DNA of 64,000 nt, taken from the NCBI RefSeq assembly GCF_002099425.1, contig NW_018344228.1, positions 1,029,001-1,093,000 of the forward strand. The letters are read 5' to 3'. The translations under genes were made by a program, and so were the position numbers. Below the pieces are notes generated by a model, which searched no databases, was not told the origin of the DNA, and worked only from the letters and a program-made list of their open reading frames with translations. The stretch is from Phascolarctos cinereus. Taxonomy: Eukaryota > Chordata > Mammalia > Diprotodontia > Phascolarctidae. Positions 54,893 to 64,000 of the stretch are shown here, one piece after another. Every line of letters begins with the position of its first letter. Position 1 is the first letter of the stretch.

Positions 54893-54970
54893 TATTGATT
54901 TACTTGCATTAGTAGAGGGAATTTTCTCACCTGTGAGTTCCCTATACAGTAGTTATAAAATCAAAGGTCT

Positions 54971-56550
54971 AGTCCCCAAGTCTATCCTTATCATCACTAT
55001 TGTTATCATCATTATTTTCCTCTTACACTCAGTGGTTCAGGTAGAAATGATGTTGGTATAAATTGCTATCCTATTACTGTACTTTTGTGTTTACTTTTTG
55101 GTATGTTGATATATTATTCTTATTATGCTCATCCCATAATAAAAATCATGACAGAAGTTGAAGTAGTTTAAAAAAAAAAGAAAAAGGGAATTATCTTGGC
55201 CATCAAGGTATCAGTTGTATTGATTAAGCTTTTCTTGGATGAGTTTTAACTTGCATGTGGCTTTTGGAGTGTGTTTGCTCAGAAAATGCACACAGTTCTT
55301 CAAGGAAAATTATGCACATGAATTCTGTGAAATAATATTTTGTTGTTGCTGCTTGGCAGATAACATTTGTCAGAGATTTTAAAATGGGCTGCTATACTTT
55401 AGGGATTCCTTTAATTTTAACAGGATTAATAAAAATTACTTCAAGTGGTTTTGATATAACTCAGAAATGAGAAGTAAGCTTTGATTGGAAGCAGAGTCTC
55501 ATCAGTAATTAACCAGGCTTACTGCTTAGTTTATAACAAACAAAATAGGATATGTTATGTTTCTGTAACTTATATCTTCAGTTTAAGTGTTGCACCTATA
55601 GCTCTAGCCATACATAAATATGAAGCTGCCTTCAACATTGAGAGAGAAAATACAATTTGGCTCTTGGAGAAGAACATGCTCCTGGTGGCCTGTCATTTGA
55701 TGATTCTGTCATTGAACATCAAGTGCTGACACCCATATGCCTGACATTTTTACATCTTCTTCAGAAGAATAGATGGCACATGAGGCCCCAAAGTGTACAG
55801 AAGAGGTAGGGAACATATGAGAACTGAAAGAAAGTGTGAGAACTCATCATTAAAAAAAAATACAACCCTGTCAAAGTAAGGGAAAAAAAAGTCCAACCAC
55901 CCAAAAATGCCTGCAGAAAATCCAGGAAAAGGAGCTGTTGCCACTATATTCTGCAGTTATTTCAGAATTAATATTAAAGCAGAAAGATTTTATTTCTATA
56001 GTTTTTATTGAGCGGAAGACAGATATGGCAATACAAATAAAATGCAATGGTTACCCAGGTAGGACTTGATGCCAGTATTAGGAACTGAATATTGTAATGA
56101 TAAGGAACCTCATTATTAACTGCTTTACCATGAAAGATATCATATCCTATGACTGTGGCAAACAGATTAAACAAATGACAATTTTTCAAGAAGCCCTGGT
56201 AACTGCCACTCTTTGAGATTGATTACCTACTTCAAAGAATCCCTTTTCTCAGTTACTTCCTACCCAGTATGATGGAATGAATTTTATTTTGACCCTGAAG
56301 AAGATATATGAGAAGACCTCCAGAATCATCTTCCAAAATCTAGGAAGCATGATTTACAAATGACATGGTCATTCACATTACAAATAAAGAATTTCACAAC
56401 ACTGAGGTTAAGGATATCAACTAAGAAGTGAGGGATAATGTGAACCATTCCCTTGGAAAGAGGGAGGGACAACCAGTGGTCAACCTGACTGCTCCACTTA
56501 CATCCATGAAATATCAAGAGAATCCCAAGAAGACCTCCAGCACAGTTGAG
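54971..56550. other. Single-copy-looking DNA, 1.6 kb
   Basis: No repeat recognised. Several frames of 60-82 codons lie on both strands without support. Confidence 0.45.
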
Positions 56551-56612
56551 TCTTCTCTGTCTCTGTCTCTGTCTCTGTCTCTCTGTCTCTCTTTTTCTCT
56601 TTCCCTCCCTCT
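56551..56612. repeat. CT-rich microsatellite (TCTCTG units)
   Basis: Pyrimidine-rich units of TCTCTG type. It is roughly complementary in composition to the GA tract 540 bp downstream. Confidence 0.9.
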
Positions 56613-56784
56613 GTAGTTCTAAGGTCAGAAATCAAGATAGAGAGATTTTAAAAAATCTCTATTTCCATTTTGGTTTGGTTTTATTTTAATTTTGATTATT
56701 TTGCCATGACCAGGCTATGGACATTTGTTCAGCTGTTTAAATCGTTCCTTATATGTTTAAGAAGTTCTTTGTAGCTGTATCTAT
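56613..56784. other. Unassigned AT-rich DNA
   Basis: Nothing recognised. Confidence 0.35.
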
Positions 56785-57080
56785 ACAGGTATTCAGTAAT
56801 TAAAGCTAAGTAAGAAATAAGGCAGAGAATGGCCACTTTTACCTAGTCAAGAAAAAAAAATCAATATGTGAGGGGAAGATCCTCAGGGTTTCTGGCCAAA
56901 ACAGAAACAATTGTTATTTACCTTCACTTTGAGCCAATCTGGGCCCAAACATTGATAAGTGGGGTTTGGCCTGGGATCTATTGTTGGCCACTCAAAGACA
57001 GCCAGAGTGATTTGGGTTTAAGGCATTTTCCTTAAGAAAAACAAATCTAGCCCATAACCCCCAAGATATCTTGTGAGGTT
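56785..57080. mobile_element. Probable upstream module of the foldback/RTE-like element
   Basis: 'attcagtaattaaagctaag', 'gagccaatctgggcccaaac' and 'atctattgttggccactcaa' read like a repeat I associate with the foldback element downstream. The link is from memory and order only. Confidence 0.35.
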
Positions 57081-57144
57081 TCAGCAACCAAAATGTATAT
57101 TCCTTTGGCAGAGCACCTGAAGGTAAGGATATGATACCCTATTT

Positions 57145-57262
57145 AGACAGAGTGAAGAGAAAGAAAAAAAAAGAAAAGAGAGACAGACAGACAGACAGAC
57201 AGAGAAAGAGAGACAGAGACAGAGAGACAGAGACTGACAGAAAGAGAGACAGAGAAAGAGAG

Positions 57263-57332
<70 letters not shown>
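57145..57332. repeat. GA-rich microsatellite with GACA units
   Basis: GAAA, GACA and GA units in succession, ending in about 30 uninterrupted GA. It explains the R/E/D-rich and S/L-rich open frames on both strands. Confidence 0.95.
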
Positions 57333-57333
<1 letters not shown>

Positions 57334-57405
57334 TATATTGCCCAATTGGCCAGTTCCCATTGGATCCCCAGTGGGTAGGTCCTACTAATCCTCACAGAAG
57401 TTGCT

Positions 57406-57890
57406 GTTTATCCTTCATTCTCCAAGAGGACCATCACATTAGGTAGATGATGCCATGACATGCAAGTGAATTGGATTTAAGTGAGGGAGAATTCTGACCT
57501 GTTAAAGACCTTAACTTAAAAAGGCCAAGATCTCCCACTGCTTCCAGGGCCATCTCCAATCTTGCTGATATGTATCTTGCTACTGGACCCAGTTGGCTCC
57601 AGAAGAGAAAGTGAGGCTGGTGACTTTGTACAGCCCTCCTTCACTTAAATCGAATTAACCTGCATGTCAGGGCATCATCTTCCTGATGTCACAGTGCTCT
57701 TCAAGAATGAAGGACAAGGGGCGGCTAGGTGATGCAGCAGATAGAGCTCCTGCCTTGGAGTCAGGAGGACCTGAGTACAAAGCTGTCCTCAGATACTTAA
57801 CACTCTTACTAGTTGTGTGACCCTGGGCAAGTCACTTAACTCTGATTGCCTCGCAAAAAAAAAAGAAAGAAAGAATGAAGAACAAACAAC
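57406..57890 (+). mobile_element. Foldback element with RTE-like tail
   Basis: The left arm at about 57407-57486 ('tatccttcattctccaagag', 'gatgccatgacatgcaagtg') is the inverted copy of the right arm at about 57639-57717 ('tcacttaaatcgaattaacc', 'tcttcaagaatgaaggacaa'), about 80-85% identical by eye over 78 bp. The spacer is about 150 bp ('ccagggccatctccaatctt', 'gagaaagtgaggctggtgac'). The tail resumes at 57873-57890 with 'gaatgaagaacaaacaacag' after a SINE. Single-arm relatives lie at 29084 and 35772. Confidence 0.8.
57718..57870 (+). repeat. Short tRNA-related SINE with exact ends
   Basis: 'ggggcggctaggtgatgcag', 'gtcaggaggacctgagtaca', 'gttgtgtgaccctgggcaag' and an A-rich tail with GAAA units. 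'aagaatgaaggacaa' (57703-57717) and 'aagaatgaagaacaa' (57871-57885) are a 15-bp target duplication with one mismatch. Confidence 0.95.
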
Positions 57891-60060
57891 AGCATATGGA
57901 TATTATATGCCTTTTGGTATTTTGCCTTCTAGATATTTTATGGATTTTTTGAGTTATTTTTAGGTGGACTTCTTTTCTATTATTTCCTCATGAATTATAT
58001 TATTGCCATATAAAAATGCTGTTCAGTTTTTGTCATGCAATTTTGTAGCCTCTAAATTTACTTAAACTAGATCAATTAATTTCTTTGCAGATTATCAAGG
58101 CTTTTCTAAATAAACCAAAATGTCATTAGCAAATAAGGATAGTTTTGCTCTTCTTTGCCTATCTTTGTGACTTTAATTTCTATTTCTACTCTTACTGACC
58201 TTGTTAGATTTCCTAGAACTATCAAGATAACAGTGGGGAAAGGGAACATTCTTGATTTATTCCTGTATTTATTGTGAAAATGTGTGATGTTTTCCATGGC
58301 ATATAATATTAGATTTTATTTTAAGATAGATTGTTGTATCATATTTACAAAATACTTCTTTATTCTTTGTATCTTTCAGCACAAAGAAGAGGTTTACTCA
58401 GATTTTTTTTTTTGCTTTTTAAAATTATTGGCATAATCATATAGTTTACAGTACTTTTATTTTAATGTGATCACGCTAATTATTTTTCAAAGTTCAACCA
58501 TACTTACATTCATTGTATGAATTCAACTCAGAGTGAATAATTTTTTTACATATTACATTTGTCAGGATTTTATTTTAAAATATTAAATTAATTATTCCTT
58601 GGTGATATTGATTTCCATTTCTTGGTCTTTGCTTTGTCCTTTACTGGTTTAAGTATCATGAATTTATTTGTCCCATAGAATATGGTAGAGTGTTTTCTAT
58701 CTCAACTTTTGGGAACAATTTATATAGCATAAGTATTAATTATTTTGTAAGTCTGTCTTAGCCAGATTTTCCTCTTTGATAATTACTTAACATCTAGTTC
58801 AATTACCTCTTCTGAAAATACATTAGTTAACATCTCTTTTTGGCATGTTGACTTGGCATTTTATATTTCTATAAATTATCCTTTCTTATTAGCTCTTAAT
58901 TTTGAAGATATATAATTGTGTAGAGTAGTTTTTGAGAGGGACAGATATAAAACTAGGAAATCTGGAACAAGAAAACCCCCTGTACCAATGCAGGTTTTCA
59001 TATACTCTGAAACTTACGGTCTTAGAGAGTAGCCTACAACACTGAGAGGTAAAATGAGTTGATCAGGATCCCAACCAATATGTCAGAAGTACTTTCATGC
59101 TATTCTTGCTGACTTTGAGGCCAACTCTATACCCACTATAACAGCTAAAGTTTTATGATTTTTGTTAGTCCTTTCTTCTAGAACTAGCTTTTAGTTTTAT
59201 AAGCTGTATACTGATTTATGCCCTTCCCCCAATTATCTATTTCTTATTTAACTTTAAAAATATACTCTTTTGTTCTTATTTTGGGTTCATTTGTTTATCT
59301 TCTACTTTTTCATTTCATATTAAGTTCACTAATTATTTTGGTAATTCATTTTCTCAGGAAAATAATTTTTCCTTGAATGACTGGTTGAGTTACATTCTGG
59401 AAATCTTGGTATTTTGGTTTGCTATTATAATTTTCCATCACATTGCTATTAGTAAAATCTATTATTTTTTTCTTTGACTCATTCATTATTCAAGATAGCA
59501 TGTTAAAGTCTCCATTTAGGTCTATACCTTTTGCATTTCTTCACTTTATAATTTTTTTGTGTGTTATGGTTTGTAAATGGTATGTTTAGTATTTGTTTTT
59601 ACATTAATTTATATTTTCTCTGTGTCCCAGCAAATGTTCTATTTTTGTAAAGGTACCATGTGATACAGAGAAATATGCATATTTTTAAAATTTCTTTCTG
59701 AATATAAGCATATGTTTTAATTATAAATTCTCCTGTATTTTTTGGTGTTTTATATTTTCCATTTTTTTTTATCACTGTTGGATTTAACCACCTAAGAGAG
59801 TTTCAATAATCTTACTATTATTATATTACTCACTATTTTTTGAAATCCAATTAACTTTTTCTTTATTATTTTAGATGCCATAGCATTTAATGTATATATG
59901 TTTAAATTTATTTCACACCATTTAAGGATAATATAGTTTCTTTGTGAATTTTTATTTTTGCTTTGTCTGGTAGTTCAACTCCTACTTCTTTTGGATTTAT
60001 CATAGCACATCATAAGGGCTTGTCTGCACTGCATGCCCACTGAGTTGAGTAAGGTTATAT
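57890..60060 (-). mobile_element. L1 LINE ORF2 fragment, antisense, 2.1 kb
   Basis: 'tagaactatcaagataacag' then 'tggggaaagggaacattctt' and 'gatttattcctg' is the complement of the reverse-transcriptase region. 'catgttaaagtctccattta' and 'gataatatagtttctttgtg' then 'tgctttgtctggtagttcaa' are the complement of the endonuclease-side region. It is heavily decayed. A SINE at 58940-59146 interrupts it. Confidence 0.75.
58940..59146 (-). repeat. CORE-SINE with 3' module, antisense, in L1
   Basis: The module complement 'ggaaatctggaacaagaaaa' then 'ccccctgtaccaatgcaggt' comes first. It is followed by 'gagttgatcaggatcccaac', 'caatatgtcagaagtac' and the head complement 'aactctatacccactataac'. Confidence 0.75.
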
Positions 60061-60199
60061 GATTAAATTTTTACTGAAAATGTGTAACTTTAACTTCCCT
60101 GAAAAATTTTTTATTTGCTGATTAGCTGAGCATTTCCTTTTATTTATTGACTATGTTTTTAGTATCATAAATGCCATGGGAGATATCAAAGAAATGTAT

Positions 60200-60530
60200 A
60201 TACTCCCCTTCACAGAACCTAAGAATGCCAGTTAAATGAGACTTAAGGCACTATCTATTCTAACCTACGTGAGACCAAAAATGTCCTCTAAAAAATTCAT
60301 AAAAATAGTCATTAAGACTTTTCTTTAAGATTCCCACTGATGAATGAGTCAATCCCTTCAAGACTGACCTTTTGACATAAAGAGCTCTGTTAGAAAGGTT
60401 TTCCCTCAAATCAAGCATCAATTTGCCTTTGTTCAACTTCTGTCCTTTGTTGCATACTCTGATCTCTTCACCTAAGTAGAAGTCTACAACCTCTTCTCCC
60501 AAATCTTTTTAAAAGGAGGCGCTCAACTGT
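60200..60530 (-). mobile_element. CR1/L3-type LINE remnant, antisense
   Basis: 'ttctttaagattcccactga', 'aaagagctctgttagaaagg', 'ttttccctcaaatcaagcat' and 'caacttctgtcctttgttgc' follow the antisense CR1/L3 order also seen around the solo LTR. An 80-codon minus-strand frame here is incidental. Confidence 0.65.
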
Positions 60531-60585
60531 AGACCAAAGATAGGAAGTATTTGAATTCAGCCTAATTTTGCTAAATTCTAAATTA

Positions 60586-60611
60586 TGTGTGTGTGTGTGT
60601 GTGTGTGTGTG
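60586..60611. repeat. (GT)n microsatellite
   Basis: About 13 GT units. Confidence 0.95.
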
Positions 60612-61300
60612 AGCCTATTCTAGCAAAATCCTATCATTTCCCTTGTCTTGGACAGTGTGTGTCTCTTAATGAAGCATCAGAATGTGTTAACTCTCTGACT
60701 GCAATATCACATTCTTTTGATGCCATTATATTGAGAAAACAAGATATAAGCAGTTAAAATAAAGAAAAAGCATATCTTAAAATGAATATTATTAAATGCC
60801 AGAAATAATTCATTTGGCTCAATCTATGGGTTTTTTTTTTTTTTTGTGAGAAAACCAGTCCAATTGATTAATTTTATAGGGCATTACAAAAATATACTTC
60901 TATACAAAAATACTTTGGCTGGTGATGAGTCTGGATTTCTTTTTCAGTTCATCAACAAGATGGCACTTTGATAAATCATATATCTTTTGGTGCCTAAAAA
61001 GGCATATTGTGACAGCTTTCATCACAATGTGATATAAAGAGGCAAATGAAGCATTGCCTCCGATTATGTCAGGGCATGCTAGGTGATGGAGCCCACTGTG
61101 TTGCAGAGGACTGGGATGAGCTGTCACTTCTAACAATGTTTTCATTGTTCTTCTCTGATTAACCCATTACTGTAACTTTTACCATCATCATTTATGGACA
61201 AAATGTGATTTCTGTCCTACTATTTACAAAATGGTGGGATAAATGAGAAGTTACATAACCCCAGGCAATTGATCACTGGAAGAAGGAAATAAACTGTTTA

Positions 61301-61346
<46 letters not shown>

Positions 61347-61437
61347 CATGATTTAGATTATTGACCATGTGCAGTGTGGAATCTCACATGAGCAAAAAAG
61401 CTAATTACTGTTTTGCTATGTAAATGGTAATTTTTTT
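60612..61437. other. Single-copy-looking DNA with a (TG)n tract
   Basis: A (TG)n tract of about 20 units lies at 61302-61343. No other feature recognised. Confidence 0.5.
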
Positions 61438-61565
61438 CTAGAGAATCTTAGAGGTGGAATTGATCTTTTCTAACCTCTTCATTTTACAGGTTAGGAAGAT
61501 GAAAATGAAATGATTTGCCCAAGGTCATACAGTGAACAAATGGTTGAGTTGGGACTACCTAGTTT
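61438..61565 (-). repeat. MIR3-type CORE-SINE, antisense
   Basis: 'gagaatcttagaggtggaat', 'ctcttcattttacaggttag' and 'gatttgcccaaggtcataca' are in order. Confidence 0.8.
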
Positions 61566-61797
61566 AATTTAGCCCCACATTATCTCTTGCCTTGGTTACT
61601 GCAATACCCTTTGAAAATATTCCATTGAACTCTCTGCCTCAACTTTTTCCTTCTTAAATCTACCTCCTTACAAGTCTGATCACACCACTTTTTTTTCACA
61701 GTGAGCTTCAGGTGTTCTCTATTGCTTTTGGAAAAAGACAATCTCATTTGTTTGGCATTTAAATCACTTTGTAACCCGATTCTAACTTACCTCTTCT

Positions 61798-61799
<2 letters not shown>

Positions 61800-61870
<71 letters not shown>

Positions 61871-61913
61871 CAGTAGTAGTAGTAGTAGTAGTAGTAGCAG
61901 TAGTAGTAGTAGC

Positions 61914-61969
<56 letters not shown>

Positions 61970-61977
61970 TGGTAGTG
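61800..61977. repeat. (AGT)n microsatellite, 178 bp
   Basis: About 59 AGT units with a few AGC and GGT variants. It lies at the 3'-tail side of the antisense THER1 next to it, so it probably grew from the SINE tail. It explains a Tyr-rich frame on the minus strand. Confidence 0.95.
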
Positions 61978-62100
61978 TAATGTTTTAAGGTTCACAAAGC
62001 ACTTTATAAATATTTTGTTTTATCCTCACAACAACCCTGGGAGGATTGTTACCCTTATTTACAGATGAAGAAACTAAGACAAAGAGAATTTGAATTATCC
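61978..62100 (-). repeat. THER1-type CORE-SINE fragment, antisense
   Basis: 'gttttaaggttcacaaagca', 'ctttataaatattttgtttt' and 'atcctcacaacaaccctggg' are the distal part of THER1 in complement. The head is missing. Confidence 0.85.
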
Positions 62101-62410
62101 TTTCCTATGTAAAGTTTTTATTGGTTCCCACAACTGCTACTGCATTACTTCCCTGCAGAAGTATCTCATTATTTCATTATTACTACATTCAAATATTTGA
62201 TTTTGTAGCCTGCAATTTCACTGAAGTTATTAGTTGTCTCAATGAGTTTAAGATAATTTCTATGTTACATATATTTATATGTCCACATCTTGTTTTCCTC
62301 AATAGAATGGAAACTCCTTAATGGTGAGGATATTTTATTTGTTTGCTTGTTTTTGTACCCCTACTACCTAGCACAGGGCCTGGCACATATTAGGTGCTTA
62401 ATAAGTGATT

Positions 62411-62657
62411 TGTACAGGAGTCATAGATTTAATACTCAGTGCAGGGCTCTTTTAGTCATCAGAATTTTAAAAATCTGTTTCAAATAAGTGACAAACATTT
62501 AGGGTTATCTAATTTCATGGTAAGCACGTAAGACAAGGCATATTTTAATAAATTTGTCAAGGGTGTGGGTCTGACCTTGTGTTTGTTCTATGTAGTACCT
62601 ATTATATTTTCACCACACTGCCAGACAATGTTTATTACAGGATCTCTGAAAAGATAG
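62411..62657. other. Single-copy-looking DNA
   Basis: Nothing recognised. Confidence 0.35.
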
Positions 62658-62865
62658 GGGTGGCGTGATATAGTAGCAGATAGAAAGTGGCACTGGCTGT
62701 CGTGAAAACCTAGGTACAATTCCTGCTTTTGAAAGACACTGGATGCTGGACTCTGGTAAGTCACTTGCGCTTATGGTCCGCTGTTTGTAGAGAATGTAGC
62801 AAATTGCATTGGTAGAGGAGTTTCTTCATTTGGAGTTACTTACACCATGAATCATAGCTTCAGTA
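62658..62865 (+). repeat. CORE-SINE with the 'gagttccct' 3' module
   Basis: 'gggtggcgtgatatagtagc', 'actctggtaagtcacttgcg', 'gcaaattgcattggtagagg' and 'tcatttggagttacttacac' then catgaatcat follow the family order. Confidence 0.75.
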
Positions 62866-64000
62866 CTATCCCATCTGTGATAAACAATAGATATCTTCAA
62901 AATGCACAAAAAAAAATATGGCAAGCTCTCCTACTGAGCTAACTAAAAGTATTTCAACAGGTTCTTGCTGAGAGAGAAAATAGTATCTTTGTAGAAGGGA
63001 GATTACAATGTCATTGGCATAAGTGTGTCACACATGCATACAAACATACGCATGCACACACAAATTTTAAGGAATTAGATAAAAAATGTTGACTTAAAAA
63101 AAACAACTCTCATTTTTGGTCTCCATTATGCCAAAACATTCACTTTTCAGAACCTCAGAAGAATTGAAATTGCAGGTGACCAAAATATAATGCAAGAACA
63201 CAGTGTGAGACACAAATAAGAAAGAGCACATTACCAACACTGACTTGTGAACACAAGACAAGAGCCCGGAAAAGAGGACACATATGGTGAACAAAAGAAG
63301 TGGATTGATCATGGACTAGCGATAAGGAATAATAGATGGCTAGCTTAAGTACTGCACAGGCAAGTATTAAATATTTTAAAAGTTCAAAGAAAGACCTCCA
63401 GTGATTTTGACACTCCCTAAAGGCAGATTTGAACATGAACAAGAAGCACAGAGGATGAGAAAATATGGATAATTTACACCCATGGAGAGGATACTCCCAG
63501 GTATAAGATTATGGATCACTTCAAGCATCATGCCCAATAACTGGTTTGAGGAGAATTTTCTCCTTTAAATTGCTTATTCTAACACAGCAAACACTACAAA
63601 ATGCTAAAGGTAATGGTTAACTTCATATGTCTGCTCTATTTTCCTAGGCCTTGGGCCAATAGGTTAGGGCTTATTTCCAAGGCTAACAGCTATTTTCTAG
63701 ATGTTGCATAGACGCAGCTTTCCACTGATGAGGGCAGAAAGGATGTGACCCAAGTAAAATGCTTGATTGCAATCTTTTTGAACCAGAATTTATGAGAGAT
63801 GCAGGCATTTACTTCTGAATTAGAAATTATCTTTTGGGGACTGGACACTGACAAATACTTTTATATCCTCCTCCTTGTCAGTTGCCAGCGATCAACTTTT
63901 GAGTTATCCTATATCATTTCTGGGAGAATTTCTTGATGCCTGGGTAGCATATGTAAGTATAACTTTGTCTGGCATATGACATCTTCTTCTAATGGCCAGA
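62866..64000. other. Single-copy-looking DNA to the window end
   Basis: No repeat recognised. Overlapping minus-strand frames at 63094-63442 (72 and 95 codons) lack domains, and I do not call them genes. Confidence 0.45.

Larger units (their letters stand above)
53700..54904 (+). mobile_element. L2 LINE 3' part with two nested SINEs
   Basis: Pieces at 53700-53869, 54113-54644 and a short tail at 54893-54904. 'caagtctctccccagtaaag', 'taaacacagatctaataa', 'atgtgactcctctcaataat', 'tattgcatctaggataaaga', 'catgcttggaatgcactccg' and 'ggaatgtaagctctttgcaa' follow L2 order to the 3' end. This is the best L2 in the window. A 121-codon open frame across it is a remnant or chance opening, not a gene. 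Confidence 0.9.
53258..54970 (+). repeat. CORE-SINE with 3' module, in three pieces
   Basis: Three pieces in one orientation: a head at 53258-53284 ('catcataatggaaagagacc'), a middle at 53577-53694 ('gacctagattcaagtctcac', 'gtgatcctgggcaactcact') and the module at 54900-54970 ('gcattagtagagggaatttt', 'tgtgagttccctatacagta'). A THER1 lies in the first gap and an L2 with its own insertions in the second. That the three belong together is inferred from order, strand and complementary content. Confidence 0.5.
61578..62410 (+). mobile_element. L2 LINE, split by a microsatellite-tailed SINE
   Basis: The left part (61578-61798) has 'cttgccttggttactgcaat' and 'tccttacaagtctgatcaca'. The right part (about 62100-62410) has 'agaatggaaactccttaatg', 'acccctactacctagcacag' and 'ggcacatattaggtgcttaa'. 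They fit one L2 interrupted by 61800-62100. Confidence 0.7.

Noticed and set aside
57131-57388. Arg/Glu-rich frame and the Ser/Leu-rich frame opposite
   Set aside because: Both are translations of the GA-rich microsatellite.
61759-61995. Tyr-rich 78-codon frame
   Set aside because: Translation of the AGT microsatellite on the opposite strand.
63094-63442. Overlapping minus-strand frames of 72 and 95 codons
   Set aside because: Two different frames are open over the same DNA and both are hydrophobic, as expected by chance.

Overview
The window looks like non-coding, AT-rich nuclear DNA from a marsupial, with no host protein-coding gene that I can support. The organism call rests on the repeats. 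There are short tRNA-related SINEs with a poly(A) tail (14355, 30018, 57718) and longer CORE-SINEs with a BovB/RTE-like tail of the MAR1 kind (30728, 35572, 54645). There are many THER1/MIR and MIR3-type CORE-SINEs, old L2 and CR1/L3 LINEs, L1 and RTE fragments, and small hAT-type elements. All assignments are from memory of family consensus features; no database was searched. The longest open frames (about 90-120 codons) mostly lie inside repeats and look like chance openings.

Layout. 1-8.5 kb: a CTT tract at the window edge, MIR copies, a hAT element, L2, a solo LTR sitting inside a CR1/L3 repeat, and a 357-bp GA tract. 8.5-12 kb: a mosaic of forward L1 pieces. 12-20 kb: mostly single-copy DNA with scattered SINEs. 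20-30 kb: several good L2 copies and MIR/THER1 elements, one carrying a retroposed insert with a 12-bp target duplication. 30-36 kb: two MAR1 copies, one with an exact 11-bp target duplication and one interrupted. 36-48 kb: long single-copy stretches, two adjacent THER1 copies, an L1 3' end, two hAT-type elements with 8-bp target duplications, and an RTE-like fragment. 48-50 kb: a full-length retroposed 7SL (SRP) RNA pseudogene between two related 170-bp direct repeats. 50-55 kb: a dense nest of SINEs and L2, and a 280-bp segment duplicated about 1.2 kb away at roughly 97% identity. 55-64 kb: single-copy DNA, CT and GA tracts, a foldback element with a SINE in its tail, a 2-kb antisense L1 fragment, a CR1/L3 remnant, and a 178-bp AGT microsatellite beside a THER1 copy.

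Nothing here forms an operon, a defence system or another multi-gene system. The most useful observations are nested insertions that give relative ages, clean target-site duplications, the recent local duplication, the unassigned 170-bp repeat pair, and a recurring SINE 3' module. Repeat boundaries are estimated by eye, usually to within 5-20 bp; boundaries marked by target duplications are better.
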